Shown here: piece by piece, positions 37,481 to 51,700 of the stretch
Position numbering within the stretch: the first letter of the stretch is position 1
Layout: each line of letters starts with the position of its first letter
NCBI GenBank assembly: GCA_008360975.2
Contig: CM039183.1
Location: 80,016,350-80,080,349 of the forward strand
Reading direction: 5' to 3'
DNA length: 64,000 nucleotides
DNA from: Lichenostomus cassidix
Taxonomy: Eukaryota; Chordata; Aves; Passeriformes; Meliphagidae
Made by a program: the position numbers and the translations under genes
The notes under the pieces: generated by a model
Database searches by the model: none
Seen by the model: only the letters and a program-made list of their open reading frames with translations
What the model was told of the DNA's origin: nothing

Positions 37481-40400
37481 GTGGAAAGGACTGGCAATAC
37501 AAGACTAAAGCTACAGCAAACCATATTGATTAGAAAGAGCATTCCTAGGTGCGCAGAGAAATCATGGCCAAGTAGAGTCAAACAGAAGCAGCTGTCCAGA
37601 AGAGCAGGAATGAATACAAAGCTTCTTAAAACACTGAAGTTCAGAAATGGCTAGCCTTAATTTAGTTCTCTGAATCAGCTGCTTAAAGTATTCCCATACA
37701 AAGTATCCAAGACACTGATAAAAACCTGGTAAAGATTTAACTCTCAAAGCAGGTAATTAAAGCACCTGATTAGACTACCTGTGAGTCACTGAAGGAATAT
37801 ATGGGCAATGCACTCCTAAAACACCAGCAGGACATGGGCTTGGTAGCACGCAGGCCAGCCCTGAACTGACCCCAGTAGGCAGCATGTTTGAGCAGAAACA
37901 GCAGGTTTGGTCACAGCCTATAGTTACAGCAAAATTTAGACCCATTACTGGAAGACCAGTGTTTGACTCTGGACAAAAGCATTTGTCATCCCTGTCCTCA
38001 AGGAAGATGCCTTTGAGACATTGTCAGAAAGCTCTGTGTGTTTGAAGTCAACACAGGTAACCCACAGACCAGATGCCAGCCTGGGAGATATTTGGTGAAC
38101 GGAGACATTTTTCCCTGAGTATCCATCAGAAGTGAGCTAAAATATAGTGCAGAGCCAGTGGCATGTCAGTATTGTACAGCTCAGACAACCATTACAAGAG
38201 CTCAAAACAACTTAAAACAAAACGCTACCAAAAAAAGGTAGAGCTATGAATACAAGAGATTGTTCATAATCTCTAAGTGACAGATGAGGACGCTGTCAGT
38301 ACAGGTAGAAACCTGTTTAAAGGCACCTAGACTCTGACTAATAAAATTATTTTTTATAGAGAGAGATCTAAGAAAGCTAAAAGACATTACATATTAGCTT
38401 GAAGGTGGACTGAGGTCACTGTCAACACCTGCCAGTCCTATGCCAAAACTACAGGCCTATGCACAGAACAGCAGGGGCTGCTGACATTGCTATACCAGCC
38501 ATTACACCAATACCGCTATCAATCTGACATCAACTGGACAACCACATATTGCTCTGTCGCATCATCACTGATAACAAAGCCCAGGACAGCATGAAAAGAA
38601 ACTCTCACTACACCTGGCACTTTGTTCTGACCATGACACTGCGATAGTGGAAGGAAGCAAACCTGCACTCTGGATGCCACTGGTACACACCTGATTTGGA
38701 TGCAGTCACAGCTCACATTAAAATCTTGCAGTATTTAATACAAGGGCAACCACTGAGCAGCAGTTACTCGCCACAGAAATGCAACATTAAGTTACTTGCA
38801 GAAATGCAGCATTAAGCAATGAAATGGCAATGTTTTGATTGAGGCAAGTAGTTGAGCTCAGGGTGTAGAAGACGCAACAGAATATCCTTTTGCTGGGGAA
38901 GTCTCTTCTAGCCCTCAGTGCTCACCAAGCACCAGTCCTGACCTGAAATACACTTCCCAGGGCTGGTCTGTGGCCTCACCAAACCAGCAGCATGAGGAGA
39001 GCACTGATTTGTGGGCTTGCCTCAGACCAAGCTCCTCAGGCTTCTGATTCCTTTCTGACCATTGTGGTAAGCAGGTGACATCCATCTCTGCCACCCTGGG
39101 CAGCAGCACTGCCTACAGGAAAGAACTGCTGTCCAAAGACATAGGGGCTAAAACAGAGATTAAATATTCACTATATGCTGTACCCTTTGGGAGTAATTTA
39201 AGACACAAACTAGAGAGGGACATTTCTCTTTACCAAATAGCTCCTAAATCTGTAAGTCCAAAAGCCAGGTGGTTTCATTTTGTTAAGCAAAGAAGATAAA
39301 AGCATTGCAAGATACTCTTTCAGAAATAACAAGTGATCACAAAGTAGCAGGAGAAACAAATGCAGATTGAGGAATACAGCTTTTTATTTTTAAAAACTCA
39401 AAAAGCATGAATTCCAGATATAACATTTCAGAACTTTATTTTCAAAAAGGGGAGGTTAGAACTCAAAAAAATTTTTGTCATCTGAAAGGTAAGCTCAGAT
39501 TGACCTTGCAAAGATTATCAAAATGAACAGGATGTTCTCATTCATAAAAAGCAACAGAAAAAAATGAGGACAATGTATCCAAAACTAAATTTACATATAA
39601 CCCCAAAAGAAACCAATTTTTGCCTGAGTTTTCAGTGAGAACCATGATTCCCAGAGCAAAGGCAGGGTAGTCACTGAAACTGAGCCTGGTGTTGCACAAC
39701 TCCATTGTCCTGCAACTGGAAGAGCAACTGTATTTGCACCCAAGGGAAGGTGCTGATCGCCATCTCAGAAGCATCACTGCACACCTGCCCCAGGCCACTC
39801 TTTCCTTAGCATCCAGTACTGGCCAGAGACAGGTGGCATGTCTTAATTCTGACCCCAGCAGCTGCTGAAAGGATTGGCACATGAAACTGCAGCTTAGGTA
39901 GATTCATTTTAAAGTGAATGTAACTTGGCTGAAGATCACCAACACTAGTAAGTCAAAAAATGTGCTGATCCATGCAAGACTAACTAGCCTGACCTCTAAA
40001 GTATGTCTAGATTAAAAAGCACATAATGATAACTATGATAATAATGTAGAAAGTGACACAAAATGCAGCTTGGCTGTTAATGATAAATGAGACCCTACTA
40101 AATATTTTTTTTCCTTATGTCAGTCAGAAGATGAGGTTGCATTGCATATATTTTCACATGCATCTTCTAGCACAACAACTTCTTACTTGTTGAAATAGGG
40201 GAAAAGTGAACCATATTAAGACAGATGACAGCATACAGTACTAACATTCATTTTTGTCATGTGACTTTGAATGTTACCCTGCTGATCAGAAAAAAAGCAG
40301 AAGCCAGAGTTGCTCAGTGCAATGAAAGACCAGTTCCAGTAGGCTAAAAAGAGGCTGTTGAAGCTCCTTCAAAGATTAATGATCACAGGTATTTTAACTA

Positions 40401-43400
40401 ATGACACCACCAGTATTCTAATAAAATTTATCATTACCTCTACCTTTATCATCCTCAATTCAGGATCAGTCATTCAGGTCTAGGTGGTGAGGAAAAAAAT
40501 TGCAGTAACCTCAATCATTTAAAGAGCAGGTCAAATAGCTTGAGCCAAAGACTTTCACTGTGTGCTGTAAGCTTGACAGTTTGAAGTCAAAAAGTGGGGG
40601 TCAGAAGAAGAGTTCTGCATTAGTAATTTTTTATTAGCATTTTATGAAGCATAACTGCTTAAGCCAACAGAAAAAATGCTGCTTATGGATTTTACTCAGA
40701 AAATAATTCCCTGAAAAAAACCAAATATTTCCCTCTAAAAAGGCACCTGGTGAGACTTCTGAAATCTTTTCATTTTCCATACATCTCTGAATGTGGCCAG
40801 CCAGGATGTGCAAAAGGGCAGAGACAGGTTAGTAGGTGGATCAGGAAAATGCTCTACAGAAAAGTCTGACTCACTCAGCCAAGAAGGAGGAAGTCTGGGA
40901 GAAAGCAGGAGAGTAGTCACCATCCCAGAGAGGCTCATAACAGCTCCCAAGGCAGAACAGTGGGAAATGCAGCACATCCCTGTTTCTGGTTGGGCTTTTT
41001 TGCTTTGTTGTGTATTTTGTTTTTTTAAACTGGATCCATTTACACCAGGAACTACAGTATGGTTTTCCTTTAGATAGAAGTGGATGCTTCATCTACTCCT
41101 GCACTCGTATCTTCGCCTTTCCTTTATGCTTGGCCTGTCTTAGAAAAATTCTTCGTTCTTAGGCTGTGATGTTCTAAGAGATGCTTAAGACAAAAATCAA
41201 TTAACCTCTGTGATCCCTTATCTCAATATAGACTTCAAGTTTTTATTATAATTGCAAAATTGAGAGAAAGATATGATATTCCAGTAAATAGAATTAGCAA
41301 GCCTCCACTTGTAGTGACTCCTGTTTACTGTAATCAGTCAAGATGAATAAGCTTTCATGGAAAATGTGCTTGGATATAGCTTTGGATGCACAACTCATAC
41401 ATTAGCAGTGTTTATGGACTGACTCATTACACAGCCAGTCTTTATGCACGTCTCTTCTGAGAACATATAGGTTTTCCGACATAATCAAAAACGGGATGTC
41501 CAATATGTAGGAAAGTTTATTTTTTGCTTGTCTTCCATGAACCAGAATCTACCTGAACTCAACATCCTTGGCCAGAGTTTGAATGGACAAGATTTAATAC
41601 TCCTATAGTAACAGGCCACAAAGTGAACAGCAAATGCTCTGGGCTCCTTATTTTTCAGCACTTATTCCAGATCCTGGAAGGACCTAAACTCCCGGACATG
41701 GAGGCCTTTATGTTCAGAATTATGGCAGGAGCCTACTCAAATGGTACCAGGCTCCTGTCTAAAGTGAAACCCAAAAGAATTTGAAAGGAACACTGTGAAC
41801 TCCTTGAACTAGCATTTCCCCATGAAACCACCACTGGAAAGCTTCCAGCTATTACCCTAAAACAGGGTGTAAGGACATGTATATAGCAAAGTGTGAGGCA
41901 AGGTGCTGTGGGAAGACTGAGCACACAGGGAACTCTGAAAAGGAAGGGCTAGCTAAACAAGTTTTGCAGGACCCACCCATGTACAAAAACCCACCAGTGT
42001 GCCAAAGTGGTTATTGAAACATCACGACCTGCACCGACCTAAGCTGCTGGCAGGAATTGCTGGTGGCATTATCAGCAGGCAGTGTGTGAAGTGGGACCTT
42101 GTGCCAACTAGGTCAGGACATGGTTACAAGCAGAGCCAAAAAAGCCACAGCAGCTACAGAGAACCTAAAAGTGAATCTGTGGGACCAAGCCTTTGACAAG
42201 CAGATCTGAACCTTGCTTCTACCACAAAGTACTGTAGTTGACTACCCTTGCTACTTGCTTTCCTGTAGCCTTGATCCAAGCTGACACCCAAGCAAAAGCT
42301 TGCCATGGTCCCAGCTTCCAGGTGCCCTTCTAAGGTATGGCATATAAGCTCAGCAGGGAAGTTACAGCAAAGCTACAAAACCTGCCTGACTCCTTGAGGC
42401 AGTGGCTCAGGTGGCAGGTGGGAAGCAAGATAACCCAGCACAGCTCTGGCCGAGCCACTGCTGGTACACAACGCCTTCTAAAACACAATCACTTTCCATT
42501 GACACTGGTGGATCAAATACATTCAAATGCTGCTTGTGAAAAGTGCCACACTGACAGACACAGAGATGGAAATCAAGTACCCAAAGAAGCCCAACCAATT
42601 AAGGAATCTATTGTCACAGTGGGTCAGAGCACAGGGCATTGTGGTCTGATGTCCCTTTTTATCATGCACCCTTTCAGCAAAGTAAGCGATTCCATTTCTG
42701 GCAAAACACCCCAGGCTCTTGGGATCAGAGACATCAGTATTGGGAATTCCCAAGCCCAAGTGATTACATCTCACCACTTATAGTGCCAAGGATAATCCTG
42801 ACCTACTTAAATATAGCCAATCTTTTTGAACACACTGATATCTTTGGCTTCCACAATATTTCAGATGTACTTACATGTTGCATACTAAACCCTAGGATCT
42901 TCCATTCATTCATTTCTAACAGTCTGACTGATAAAATGATCAGCTCCTAGCCCTACGCAATGCTGATTCCTCCTATCCAGCACCCAGCCAGAGTGAGACA
43001 GTTTCCTAAGGAAGTCATATAGCTTTTAGTCTTATATGGAAGTAATTTCAAACTCCTTGGACACCTGCATTGGTTCTGTCCATATTCTGCAGCTTTATTA
43101 AACATTTTCATTTTCAAGGACTGCAGACAGTATTCAAACCAAGTATGTTCATAAAGCAGCACACCAATATTTTGTGTTCTCTTCCTTTCCCAATAATTTA
43201 CATTCTAATTGGTTCCTATGGTACAAGGTTTGGGCAGACATTTTCAGACTATGCATAATGCAGAAGAACCATCCCCAAATACCACTCCAAGGCCCCTTGT
43301 GTTATATGCACATTAGCATACTTTTTCCCATGTGAATTCCTTTGTGTTCTGTCAACATAGGCTTTATTTACTATGGAAGGCATATTTGGTAGTCTAATTT

Positions 43401-45952
43401 ACAAGCTCCAACATGCATGAAGACCAGTATCGTATTTACTACCTTCCCTTTCTGTGTTCCTAAGGGTAATTTTAAAATCACACAGGACACCTAGCACAGC
43501 TCTTACAAACTCCTTTAGACTCCAGCAATGAAAGCTGCTTGGGTCTGGAGAGCTTTATCAACTGCCCTAAAATGCTGCCACTGGCACATCAATTTCAAGT
43601 AGTTCCTTGGACTAATCTCTTACAGAGCATGGCTCTGACATGAAAAATTCCACATTGCTCAGCACTGAAAATCAATGCACGTGACTTGGCTTTTCTGTCA
43701 GAGTCTTTTCTTTCCAGATGAGAAGCTAGAGCAGCAACAGGAGCATTCTCTAAATCATGGCAAACAGCAAGCCAAAAGATAGGCTTCCTTTGAATCTTCA
43801 TCGGCTCTACCTAAAACCAATGCTTTGTTCATATTTGCATTGCTCACCACACATAACTGCAGTTAGGAAGTGTGTTTACCTTCACAGTGCTGGATGTGTG
43901 CCAAGTCCCAAGACCAGACTGAAAAAGATTTAGGCAGACACTCACCTTTGAGTCAGGTACCCAAGACCTGCCAAAGACTCAAAACTTCTCATCTCATTAC
44001 TGAGGTACCTTCCTGAAATGTTAGTGAGTGCTTCCTGGAGGGAAGGCTCAGGAGTCCCTCCACCATGCAGCAGCTACTGCAGTTCCCAGCGCTCCTCAGA
44101 CACTGTGGAAAGGACTTCACTGCCTTCTGCTGCACAGAACTGTGTCCCTAAATCAACACCCCATTGCACGAACATCCAAACACCATGTGGGTGACAAGTT
44201 TTATGCCTGATAAGAGTATTTCAAAGTACAGCGCCACTCTGCAATAGCAGTAAAGAGCTTTATGCCCCACCAAGTTACTGAACACAAGCAGCACTGTACA
44301 GATCGATGGTACTGAACAGCTGCCAAATCCAAGCAAGTAAGACAAGGAATGTAAAGAGCTAAGACCCACAGAAATATTTTACCCATGACTTGGCAGTGCT
44401 AGGCTAACAGAATCATTTAGAACCTCTAAGATTGTGTTTATTCAAGACTACAGAGTAAGCAAGTACAAATTTAACTCATTTCTTTAAATATAGTTACTTA
44501 AAAGTCAAGTAAAGATACAATTTACAGTGGCATAAAATAGGGGGAAAGACAGAGACATAGGGGATGTGACAAAGAGGAATTCAAGCTTACCCACACTTAC
44601 CACATAACATGCAAATTAAGTGGGTACAGAGGCAAGACGGAGATCCTTACAACATGTAAGGGTCAAGACCAATGGACAGATGCTGTTTAAAACAGACCTA
44701 TTCCTTGTGTTCATTCAGGGTTCAGAACAGTGGTACCACTACTCCACATTAAATTAGTCATATCTTTCATTGCAAAGTCTGCCTGGATTTTAGCAATTCA
44801 TCTGATTAAAGCCAGAATCTTGAAATTGCATCATTGTTTAGCTGTGAATATTCTACCTGCCAAGGGGAGGAATTGAGGTGAGGAGTCAGATTTTTATCTC
44901 AGGTTTCATTTCAACAACTCCCATGAGAGTGTATGGGCAAGCTGTATAAAGACTCCTTTGTCCACGCAAGTGTACACCTCTATATCCTACAAGTAAATCA
45001 CACTGCCTTGCCTGCTCCATTCTTTATGGCCTTTATCTTGCAAGACTTATCTCTTAATTACTTTATGTGAAGCAGTAAGCAAACAAGGGCACACTGTACC
45101 AGCTCCCTGACAGACTGACAAGCCTTGTGCCGTGGGCAGGTGGGTACAGATAACCAGGCTGGGAGGAGATATATACATCAAGCAGGAAGGGAATACTCCC
45201 ATATTAGCAGTTTAGCTGAAGCAGGATGTGCCTTAGCAGTAAGTGTTAAACAAATATGATAAAAAATAGTATTTGTTTTATCCTTGATGCTAAGAACTCA
45301 CTGTTTTGTGTGATCAGCAAGGCAATAAGAGTGGAGACAACTGGAAAAGGAAGTAGTTGCCATAAATGGTACCTGCAAGGATTAGCCAGTCATCCTTGCC
45401 GAGGAACTCAGGAACAAGCTAGACTTCAGACTTGGACTAAAACAGAAGTTTTCTACAGCTGTTGAATTTAATTAGATACTTATCAACACTCCCAGAATTA
45501 GTTAAACTGTTTAACATGAAACCATTACCAGGTGCTTAAAGAAAGAACAGAAATCCACAGGAGGGACAAAAAACAGTGACAATTTGACAACTTATCTTCA
45601 GACTAACAGCCAGCTCTACACTCTACTGTTCAGGGTTTAACCATTTCCCTCCTGCCCAGCTACATGAACAGCAGTAGCACCTTAAGAATGCCTTCTACAA
45701 GACTAGATGAGAAGCAGGAGTCTGACTCCTCCAGTGTTATGGTGATGGATTTGTGGATAGATTTTTCTTACTGCTTGGTGAAGTATCCTTGTAGCAGAGT
45801 TCTATGCAAGCAAACAAGTTTCCTTTTCTTGTACTTGTCAAAGACTCAATTCTGACTGCTGTCACAAGACGGACTACACATGCAGAGCCTTCAAAACTTA
45901 AACTCTATTTAGTGTTTGAACTCAAACTAAACATACAGCTGTTCAGGCAGTG
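37481..45952. other. Intergenic, no gene seen
   Basis: About 8.5 kb with no recognised exon. The 148-codon plus-strand frame at 42.3-42.8 kb has no recognisable domain and looks like chance. A 25-bp duplication lies at 38.77 kb. Confidence 0.5.
38763..38816. repeat. Two-copy imperfect tandem duplication
   Basis: CAGAAATGCAACATTAAG at 38,774 and CAGAAATGCAGCATTAAG at 38,799, each preceded by GTTACT, give a period of about 25 bp. Confidence 0.75.
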
Positions 45953-46282
45953 TCATAGAATCATAAGATGTCCTGAGTTGGAAGGGACCCACAAGGATCA
46001 TTGAGTCCAACTCCTGGCCCCACACAGGACCATCCCCAAGAGTCACACCATATGCCTGAGATTTGTCTGGCTCTTGAACACTTCTTGAACTCTGCCAGGT
46101 TTGGTGCTGTGACTACTTTCCTGGGGAGCCTGTTCCAGGGCTCAACCACCCTCTGGGTGAAGAGCCTTTTCCTGATACCCAACTTAAACCTCCCTGACAC
46201 AGCTTCCTGCCATTCCCTCAGCTCCTGAGATCAATGCCTGCCCCTCCACTTCCCTTCATGAGGGAGCTGGAGACTGAGTCAT
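45953..46282 (-). repeat. CR1 LINE 3' fragment
   Basis: The plus strand starts TCATAGAATCATAAGATG and continues GAGTTGGAAGGGACCCACAA, the reverse complement of a CR1 3' end. CTGTTCCAGGGCTCAACCAC and GTGAAGAGCCTTTTCCTGA in close form follow. It is 5'-truncated, minus-oriented and moderately diverged. Confidence 0.92.
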
Positions 46283-48284
46283 ACAATACCCATTCATAAA
46301 TGAAAAGGGAAGTCATCCTTCTGCACTTAGGTTCTTTTATAGTATCAGCTGCTGAGTAAAGACACTAATGTAGCTGTGGTATCTCCCTATTAGCTGATAC
46401 AGTATTATACTGTACATGTACCCAGTAACAACTTCTATAGAGACATACTCTGCTTTACCAGCCATCTTCTCTCCCTGTTGGATACAAACAGTGTCCTGAA
46501 ATGCAGCCTTGAGGGTGACAGTAATGCAGGATGGACACTTGGTAACCTTGAGAAAGCTTTAGGCCGTTACCTGTTACCCAACACTTAAAATGGTTATTTT
46601 CTGTCCTTTAAAGCTAATCAGACATAGCTATTCTGTAATTCACTTACACTTTTAAGACTCCAGCAGAATCTGAGAAAGGAGACAGCAGTCTATAAGGCAG
46701 AAAAAAAAGAATTGGAATAGATTAAAGACCGGTAAGTGGCAGCTGCAAAGGTAGACAGACATCCTGCAGCAAGTCACTGAGGTGGGAAAGGAGTATAAAT
46801 CAACTACCCATCTGCAATGGAAAAAAATTATTTAAAAGGGATGACTGATAACAACCCACTGCCTCTTATCAGCCCCAGGGCTCTTTCATAAGATCCCTCT
46901 CATGCCATTTATATTTCCTGTAGGTTCTTCAGCAGTCATGGAATAAGAGAAAGGTTTGAGAAACCATACACTACAACAGAAAAATAGCTGTAGCTAGGGT
47001 AGCACTGCTGTGCAGTAATGCAGCACTGCTTCTCAATATTTAACACAAACTACAGAGGCAAAACAGCAACAGTTAATTACAACATTAGAATAATTACAAA
47101 TAATTTTTTCAAGATCTGTCATCAAGACAAGGAGTTGAGAAAATTTTCAATTATAACTCTTTCTGAAAAGATATTTCTGCAGAGTAAGGATTTTCTTCAC
47201 AGGTTTTTCTCTGAAGAGGCTGTTACTTATTCCCCCTTGCCTCTCCAGAGAAAGCCAGAAAAAAGTGGTTTAGTTCCCATAAGCAGTCTCTCAAAACTTT
47301 AGAATATGAAATGTGCAGAACAATAAAATTTTTTTCTTCATTGGCTTCAACTTTGTTATATCGATGTTAACATTTTCAAACTATAAAGAAAAAGTGGAAT
47401 ACAATTAGCGTAGGTACTCCTTATGCCTGAAATACCACTGAACTTCTGCAGCAGCAGCACTAAGTCTTAAAAAAAAAAAATCAGAAAGAACAAGACCATT
47501 ATGGAGAACAACCCTTTTTCACTAGAAATATGGGATAACTACCCCGATACTGACAGATGAATAATTGAGATTCCACACCCTGTTTCAGATAATGACAACT
47601 AGATCAACACCTTAAATTTATCATTCCAGATCTGCTCTTACAAAGGAGATGTGCTGTTCTTGTTTGTGCCCCAACACTGGTGTGAACACACATTTTCTGA
47701 CCCTGCTTCAGCCCTCCTCCCTATCAGTAATAGTTCCCACTCCAGATGACTCTCTCTAAGTAAGGTGGAGAATCCCTGCTAAACAAGGGAGGGCAGCTGT
47801 GAACATACACTTACACACCAGAAATGTAATTCAATTAAAACCTGACTAATCAAATAACAACCACATATGATCCAGTTCTCTTACATTCAGTGCATTTAGA
47901 GAATGCTTAGTATTAAAGCTTTTAAAAATCCAAATTATTAATTTATCATAATGCATCTTGAAGGATTTTCTATTATTTTGAAATTTAAAAAGCAGACTAG
48001 ACTTATAATAGCATTTTTAATACAACAAGAGCCATTTTATTCATGTAAGTTCATAACAGAACTGATGCTTCCATCATAACACTTAACCACAGGAACAGCT
48101 CAAAAACTGGGTGATATTTACATGCATCTACCAGTATCATAACTGGTGGCTTATACACAGTGTTTATGTCCTTGGTTATGGTCAATGCTGGACACAAGGT
48201 CTTTGTCAGCAAAGGACAGAACAGCCTAACACTCTGTTCATGCCTTAGGAGATGTTTGAAAAGATATTTCATGTTTTTCATGTA
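46283..48284. other. Intergenic region downstream of TTK
   Basis: AT-rich sequence with no recognised gene between the CR1 fragment and the probable TTK 3' end. A second minus-strand AATAAA at 48,036-48,041 could serve a longer TTK 3' UTR. Confidence 0.5.
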
Positions 48285-48310
48285 CATCGACTGGCATTTT
48301 TTGGAACTTC

Positions 48311-48316
48311 TTTATT
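48311..48316 (-). terminator. Candidate TTK polyadenylation signal
   Basis: AATAAA on the minus strand about 325 bases after the TTK stop codon, which would give a 3' UTR of about 350 bases ending near 48,290. A further AATAAA lies at 48,036-48,041, so alternative 3' ends are possible. Confidence 0.4.
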
Positions 48317-48638
48317 TTAGCTTCAGGGGGACAAGAAAACTACAAGATTCTCATACAAGCTTTTGTATTCCAGACACTGTAGTGCTTTGTAGGTAACACA
48401 GACCATAATCACCAAGTAGCCATCGCCATTGCTCAGCCCAAGCAGCCTGCAGGGAGTGAAAGAGCCCATGGTGAAAAGCATTCAATTAAATTCTTTTTAA
48501 TGACCTGCACGCATTATCAGAAGAACACAAAGAACATATAAAAATGCAAACTTTATGCTGAGTGTCATTTTAAAAGCTAGCAGCACAAAATACTTTTTGA
48601 ACAGATCAGATATCTGTTGCCTCCTGAACAGTAGTACA

Positions 48639-48728
48639 TCATTTTGTTGTCCAAGTTTTTTGGCTCCCAGGTTTTGCAAATGCTGATACATCAAGAGTTT
48701 TACCACTGTTGCACTGTTCATATAAAGT
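48639..48728 (-). CDS. TTK last coding exon (90 bp)
   Basis: 29 residues then TGA at 48,639-48,641: [29 protein letters not shown]. Human has TLYEHYSGGES at the same place and a basic end. The acceptor is TTTTAACTTTCAG. The tail after TLYEQ is poorly conserved, but phase and position fit. Confidence 0.92.
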   Translation of the reverse strand, partial: TLYEQCNSGKTLDVSAFAKPGSQKTWTTK

Positions 48729-51700
48729 CTGAAAGTTAAAACACACAGGTTATTCAGGTGAATACAGTTGTATTACATATGGATTCCAACTATATAACAA
48801 ACACTACCTCTTGAACTAAATCATCACATACTGAAATATCCCATACCAAAATTTCTCTCTCAAATCTAAAAATAAAAACACTTAAGACAGCTTAGTTGTG
48901 CCAGCTGTAATGCAATGTAGCGCCTAAAAGAAAACACATATGCTGACAGCAGTGTGGGCAAAGTTATTGAGTTTCACAAGTCAGCAGAGAACAAATGAGT
49001 TGCAGAGATCTAAAATCAAGTTTACCCAGTTAATTGTCTCCAGTATGGAAACACCAGCAGGAAAGGAGAGAGTTATTTGTGTACTCAGGGCACGCAAGCT
49101 TTACATGAGATACTCAAATGCCCACAAACAGCCACATCACCATATTGTTAAAAGGATAACTACTTGTTCACCCTCATATTTAAAACAGATCAAGTACAAC
49201 TAGTAGTGTAAGCATAAACTCCTTCAGATTTTTAATATACACTGAATCTGCTTTCCTCCCCATGAAAGCAGCTTTGCATTCTCAATATCTCATGTATACA
49301 TTACCACCATCACTTCTTCTGAGACACAGCTAGAAAACAGAGTTGAAGATTTATCAAGCTTCTCTTTCAGGCAATAAACAGATAGGCTACTAATACTTCA
49401 ACACACAGGAACTAATTTACACATACTGCACAATTTACGCATACTACACAACTGCATTTGCAGTTCAGCAACTTCCGGGAGGCAGGAACAGTTGCAGTCC
49501 AAAAGCTTGCACACTTGACAGATCAATTTACATAATTTCTCCCTAGTGAGGGTTCTTAAATTGAAAGACCCCACACTGGGGCAGCTTAAAAGCAAAGCAA
49601 ATGTAGGGAGAGGTGGAAAGGAAAGAAAAAGCTAAAAATAAGCATTACTGGCATCATTTTCAACCTTTCCAGTTTAGAAGAATGTAGAGAGATTCTGCAT
49701 GCTTGCAAATAAAAGCACTAAGATATGCAATGTTTTTCCAGCCACAGCTAAAGATTTGATACATGTATTGTTCCAGCTTTCACTACCAAAAACTCTAACT
49801 TTTGTTTGCATGACCATGTACTACTACACAAAATGGAAAAGAATTTACTTACCCTTGCAGCTCTAGAAATAGAGTTGGGAGAATTCAAGTCAACAAGCTG
49901 GCCAAGGATACGTTTCATTTCCTCTGTTGTTCCTTTTGCATTTGGGACACCTGCAATTCATTTATAATTCTACTGAAATTGTACATATTACCAGTGTATT
50001 AATTACCAGTGCAGTTTGTAAGAGGTTTAAGAATTAAAATACTGAAGTCTTTTCTGAAGAAAACATAGGCACCAAACAAAATTGAGTCATGCCAACAAGT
50101 GCAAAGAACATATAAGAGTAAAGTTTTTTTTAAGGAAAGTTATAAATACTATTTAATCAAAGTGTATTTTAGAATAAATGTACCTGTTTGACTTTGACTT
50201 TGAATTTGAACATAGGGATGTACCAGCAGCTCCGAAACAGATATTCTTTCTTTAGGATTTCTTATTAAACAGCGCTGCAAATGAAAAAAGAGGAAGAATG
50301 CGTTGCCTGTAGAAGGAAGAATTGTCCTAGGACTTAACAGTATTTACTTTGGATGCTGAACCAAAGGGGTTAAGTCAGACTGTTTTCAATATTTACTTAT
50401 TTGGTATTGAGCTGAAAAGAGACTTTAATATGGAAACTACATGAAATAGCTCTAGCTTCATTCTTCTTTTGAAATAAGGCCTGTTACTACCAGTAGCAGT
50501 GAGCATTTATATGTGAAAAAAGTCTCTCAAGGACAGCTTGTTCAGTTTTAGAAAATACGCTTTAAATAAAGAAATTACCATTATTTAAATCAAAATTTAT
50601 TTTAAGGGACAGTTACCTTCAGCACATCTTGTAGATCCTTCTCAGCAATATCTGGGAATTCTATTTCATGACTTGGATCAACAATAGCATGCATTTTGTT
50701 GATGTGACTTGTTATATGTTGAAATGGAGTCCTTCCATATGTCATGCAGTACAAAATGCATCCCAGTGACCACACATCACTTTTGGGACTTATCTAATAT
50801 TAAAAAAAAAAAAAAAAAAAAAGAATTGAAGATTACTCTCTACATAAGAAACTGTCCCTTCAGTCAATTTATCATGCAATGATACAGTTTCCATTGTGTA
50901 ATAGATTTTCATAACTATCACACAAAATCACCAGGCCAGCATGCCATTATCTACCAAGACAGTGATGTGGCTTCCTTCACTGATATTCCATAAGAAAACT
51001 ATTCTTATTAGCTATTTTTGAAAACAACTTACTTGAAGAACCAACTTAAAACTAAAGTTAGTCCTTAACAAGACAAACAGCGTGATTCTAATTTCATATT
51101 TAAAAATAAATACAAATAAAAGCATACTAAATTAATTAAATCCAGGAAACAGTAAGACATCACAACTGTCTCCCACAGTGGAAAAACACAATTCAATTCC
51201 CCCAGGTTTAAAGGATTCATATCCATATTTCAACCACAACACCCAGCCTGCTCCTTGCAGGACAACTTTCCACTTCTCCTGTTGAAGATGAAGCACTTTA
51301 AGAGAAGCACAGAGTGCGGGAGAGGACGGAGTGGGGAAAGATGCACACAGAGCACCTGACTCCCAGCACAGAGGTTAGATTTTTGCTTAGATGAACTGAG
51401 TTCCAGAACAAGTCTGCACCTTGCATGCAGTTTTTAAAAGGACAAAAAATTTTAAAATTATCATCCTTAACAAAAGAAATCAACTTATAAAATCTCTTAT
51501 TCTCTATTTAGAAAGGTTGTATTTCACGGCATATTTCCATTCAACTATGAAAAGTTAATCTTCATGTACATTACTTAGATGTAAGCAATATAGGGATTTT
51601 AAATACTTTTTCACTAAACTATGTACCCCTCAGTTGAAGTTTGACTGCCAGTGTGAAAATGCTTTGCCCTTCAGTACTGGTGATATTATAAAGATTTCTA

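Noticed and set aside
42337..42783. 148-codon plus-strand open frame
   Set aside because: Low-complexity composition, no recognisable motif, no splice or promoter context; overlapped by another open frame on the opposite strand.
1..48284. Exons of BCKDHB, the expected downstream neighbour of TTK
   Set aside because: I looked for its characteristic segments (for example FGEDVAFGGVFRC and TPFPHIFEPFY) and saw none. The gene probably lies left of the window.
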